Below, in pieces: positions 32,908 through 35,452 of a stretch of DNA of 35,452 nucleotides. Every line of letters starts with the position of its first letter. Position 1 is the stretch's first letter. Position numbers and translations under genes: made by a program. The notes under the pieces were generated by a model. The model was not told the DNA's origin, ran no database searches, and saw nothing but the letters and a program-made list of their open reading frames with translations. The stretch is from Lachnospiraceae bacterium (lineage in GTDB: Bacteria; Bacillota; Clostridia; Lachnospirales; Lachnospiraceae). The stretch lies in the NCBI GenBank assembly GCA_029067205.1, contig JAIEEY010000456.1:1-35452 (forward strand), in the 5' to 3' direction.

Positions 32908-35392
32908 CTTTCTCACCTTCTTCCTTCTGCATCAGTTCCTTCAAATCTCTTCCATCGTCCTCCTGCTGCTCAAGCCTGCCCATATTTACAAAAAGGCTTG
33001 CATCACCGCGCACCAGACCGTGTACTTCACCGACAATCGTACCATTGATCTGTCCCTGTACGAGACCGTCAACACGCATCAGTCCACTGACGCGCTCCAA
33101 CTTCAGCGGAATGGATACTGCGAACGAAGTCCTGTCAATAATCTTCTCACCCAGCAGAAGAATCTGCGGGAGTACAAACATAACCGTGAAAATCGAGAGA
33201 ATCGTACCTCTTCCGAGACACTGCCCGATACCGCACACCGCACCATCCGACGACATCTGTCCGATAAAAATACCTGCAAGTGCAAGCATTGTACCAGACG
33301 TAACGATTGTCGGGAACGCGAAGTTCATCGTCTCGATAATAGCATCTCTCTTTGACATTTTATCCTTGATCTCCAGAAATCTGCCTGAGATAACGATCGC
33401 ATAATCGATATTTGCACCCATCTGAATAGATGATACAATCATGGCACTCAGGAAGAATACATTCTTCTGCTCCACGGACGGGAAGGAGAAGTTCACCCAG
33501 ATCACACCCTGAATGACTGCAATCAGAAGCACCGGCATACCAGCCGACATAAATGTAAACAGCAAAACAACCAGCACCGCGAGGATAGAAACCACATTAA
33601 CAACCGTATTGTCCCTCTGAAAAGTCTTGTACAGATCATACTGGCTCGTTGATTCCCCAGGAACCAGCACCTCCGACTGCTCATAATATTTACCTGCGAT
33701 CTCATGCATCTCGTCAAGGAAAGCAAATGTCTCATCCCCTTCCTCTGGCAGGGTCAGATAGATCAGCATACGGCTGTAATCCTCACCCTGCAGCTGGTCA
33801 AGTGCAATCTGCATCTTTGTATGTGCATCCTCCAATGTATCCATCAGATCGTCATCCAGTGTGACGTACCCCTCATCTACCTCATCATAGAGGAACATAA
33901 ACATATCAATTAACGGTACACTGTAGTTGGAGAATCCATTGATGATCTTTGCATAATTTTCATCATTCACTGCATAAGCCGTATAGAGAAGCTCCGCAAT
34001 CTCATAGTCGACCTCTAAAAGCTCAGAAAAATCCCTCGCTGTCAGCTTGTCGGTCAACATATACCCATCCATCGCCTCTGTGTTGGCAAGTCCCTGCGAG
34101 TGGTCGACCTCCGGTCTGGCATCCAACTCCTTTAAGAGTCTGCCCTCCCTCTCATAGTCCCCTGCCGGAACGACAAGCGCCACAAAGTTTTCTGCCCCAA
34201 AGCTCTCCTCGATCATCTCGTCCACGACCATCGCATCACTCTGTACAGGTGTTTCCAGCTGTGTATAACCATATACATAAGGACAATGCGACTGAACGAT
34301 ATAGGCACCAACCAACACAACCACAAATAACGGCGGTATGATATATCTTGTCTTGTATGCGAATTTTCCAACAAATGGAATGTCCGGGATAAAGCTCTTG
34401 TGCTTTGTCTTATCCATCGCCTTGCCAAAGAGCATGATTAGTCCCGGCATCAGCAAAAATACAGCAAGCAGGCTCAATAAAATCGCCCTGATCAGACAGA
34501 ACGCCATATCACGTCCGATACCAAACTGCATGAACATCATCGCAACCAGACCACCTACTGTGGTGAGCGAGCTGGAAGAAATCTCAGGGATCGCCTTGCT
34601 GAGAGCCACAATATCAGCCTCCCTGATGCCAAGCGTCTGATGCTCCTCCTTATACCGGTTACAGAAAATTACCGCATAATCCACAGACAACGCAAGCTGC
34701 AATACAATCGTAACGGAGTCTGAGACAAAGGAAATCGTACCCATCAGGAAATTTGTTCCCTTGGTGATCAATGCCGCCGAACAGAAAGTCAGCAGCAGCA
34801 CTGGCACCTCCGCCCATGTCTGCGAAGTAAACAACAGTACGGAAACGACCACAATTGCGACGAGCACACTGATCACGGACATCTCCTTTGCCAGCTGCTC
34901 TGCCGACGCATCGCCCATGGAGGTGGATACATAGATATCGTATCCGTCGAGCATTGCCCTGACTTCGTCGAGTGCCTCCAGTGCCCTGTCGTCGGTCTCC
35001 TCATAACCAAATGTGATGCTGTATAATGCTGCAAAATTGTTATAGTGGCTCTTCGAGTTGTCAAAGTCAAGCATAATGATACTGTCAAACTCCAGAAGCT
35101 CCTCATAGATTTTGTCAGCCTCGTCATAGGGAATATTCATCACCATGACCTTTGCTGTACCATAAGTGATAAACTGTTCCTCCATGCGGTTAAGCCCCTG
35201 ACTCGTCTCTGTCGTGTCCGGAAGATACGCTGAAAGTGCGTTTTCTACTGATACCCAGTTCATGGACACTACGGAAAAGATCAGCGCAATGCCAAACAGC
35301 AGAAAGAACAGGTTGCGTCTGTCAACGATAAAGGTGGCAACTTTAATCATAAATCCGCCGTCTTCACCGCTTTTCTTTGGTTGTTCGTCCAT
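32900..35392 (-). CDS. MMPL/RND family membrane transporter with extra C-terminal tail
   Basis: An 830-residue protein with the RND repeat layout. Helix 1 lies at 28-47 with an outer loop (about 50-168), then helices to about 325. Helix 7 lies at about 350-366 with a second outer loop (about 367-592), then the last helices to about 748. Both halves carry the Asp-Tyr pair of MmpL proton relays: LSVDYAVIFCNRY (D238-Y239) and GANIDYAVIISGRF (D663-Y664). So it is likely a proton-driven exporter of a lipid or similar amphiphile. After the last helix comes an unusual tail with Gly about every fourth residue (SGLMRVDGLVQGQINGT onward, about 769-796) and an acidic end. AAAGGAGAGG lies 7 nt before the ATG. 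The GLUG protein gene overlaps its stop. Confidence 0.9.
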   Translation of the reverse strand: MDEQPKKSGEDGGFMIKVATFIVDRRNLFFLLFGIALIFSVVSMNWVSVENALSAYLPDTTETSQGLNRMEEQFITYGTAKVMVMNIPYDEADKIYEELLEFDSIIMLDFDNSKSHYNNFAALYSITFGYEETDDRALEALDEVRAMLDGYDIYVSTSMGDASAEQLAKEMSVISVLVAIVVVSVLLFTSQTWAEVPVLLLTFCSAALITKGTNFLMGTISFVSDSVTIVLQLALSVDYAVIFCNRYKEEHQTLGIREADIVALSKAIPEISSSSLTTVGGLVAMMFMQFGIGRDMAFCLIRAILLSLLAVFLLMPGLIMLFGKAMDKTKHKSFIPDIPFVGKFAYKTRYIIPPLFVVVLVGAYIVQSHCPYVYGYTQLETPVQSDAMVVDEMIEESFGAENFVALVVPAGDYEREGRLLKELDARPEVDHSQGLANTEAMDGYMLTDKLTARDFSELLEVDYEIAELLYTAYAVNDENYAKIINGFSNYSVPLIDMFMFLYDEVDEGYVTLDDDLMDTLEDAHTKMQIALDQLQGEDYSRMLIYLTLPEEGDETFAFLDEMHEIAGKYYEQSEVLVPGESTSQYDLYKTFQRDNTVVNVVSILAVLVVLLFTFMSAGMPVLLIAVIQGVIWVNFSFPSVEQKNVFFLSAMIVSSIQMGANIDYAIVISGRFLEIKDKMSKRDAIIETMNFAFPTIVTSGTMLALAGIFIGQMSSDGAVCGIGQCLGRGTILSIFTVMFVLPQILLLGEKIIDRTSFAVSIPLKLERVSGLMRVDGLVQGQINGTIVGEVHGLVRGDASLFVNMGRLEQQEDDGRDLKELMQKEEGEKDA

Positions 35393-35452
35393 AATTCATC
35401 CTCTCCTTTACACAGCAAGAATTTTTTCATAATCGCGTGTAGTATAGTATAT

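Noticed and set aside
35441-35446. TATACT as the -10 box of the MMPL operon
   Set aside because: The -35 region lies outside the window and several overlapping TATACT-like hexamers occur, so a promoter cannot be supported.
1-35452. CRISPR arrays, tRNA or rRNA genes, phage genes
   Set aside because: I saw no regularly spaced repeats, cloverleaf sequences, rRNA motifs or phage structural genes on either strand.

Overview
This window looks like a Gram-positive gut Clostridium relative, most likely in the Lachnospiraceae. That is inferred from strong AGGAGG-type ribosome binding sites, the mix of gene families (a GLUG surface protein paired with an MMPL transporter, a cytoplasmic PAS hybrid kinase, an ISAzo13 element), and moderate G+C that is visibly lower, by eye, at the left end. 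No species can be named from the sequence alone.

Layout. (1) 1-1.26 kb: the edge of a mobile-element scar. The start of an IS200/IS605-type transposase sits beside a broken ISAzo13-type transposase. (2) 1.27-25.46 kb: one long minus-strand locus for building and exporting a cell-surface glycan, transcribed right to left from asnB. In transcription order it has a glutamine amidotransferase/synthetase (asnB), two polytopic GT-C-like membrane proteins, a fucosyltransferase (GT11), a GT2, an MBOAT O-acyltransferase with its SGNH-like partner, a PglK-like ABC flippase, a divergent GT11, a toxin-antitoxin pair, a DUF5672 protein, a GT17, a GT2, a Wzy-like polymerase, a GT2, an OpgB-like phosphoglycerol transferase, a small membrane protein, a glycerophosphodiesterase frameshifted in a 10-G run, a GT4, a wrecked GT2 and a last GT-B enzyme. 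Short gaps, one 4-nt start/stop overlap and uniform direction suggest an operon or a few overlapping units. The left part (1-7 kb) is decayed and patchy: IS remnants, a deleted GT2, and a GT2 3' end repeated on both sides of the phosphoglycerol module. (3) 25.46-25.68 kb: a divergent intergenic region with a good sigma-A promoter for (4) a plus-strand cytoplasmic hybrid histidine kinase with two receiver domains (25.7-28.85 kb). (5) A 15-bp perfect inverted repeat forms a shared terminator that overlaps both convergent stop codons. (6) 28.87-35.39 kb: a minus-strand two-gene operon with an MMPL/RND transporter followed by a 1.3-kb-residue, membrane-anchored GLUG/coiled-coil surface protein.

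How it fits together. Glycosyltransferases would assemble a lipid-linked oligosaccharide carrying fucose-like residues. The ABC flippase would move it across the membrane and the Wzy-like protein could polymerise it. The GT-C proteins, the MBOAT/SGNH pair and the phosphoglycerol transferase would decorate it outside, and the diesterase might remove phosphoglycerol when its G-run is in frame. The window shows no initiating sugar-phosphate transferase, no Wzx and no nucleotide-sugar synthesis genes, so these must lie elsewhere. The most unusual items are the 10-G run in the diesterase, the repeat-flanked phosphoglycerol module, the MMPL/GLUG pair with its bactofilin-like tail and coil-interrupting insert, and the toxin-antitoxin pair inside the glycan operon.
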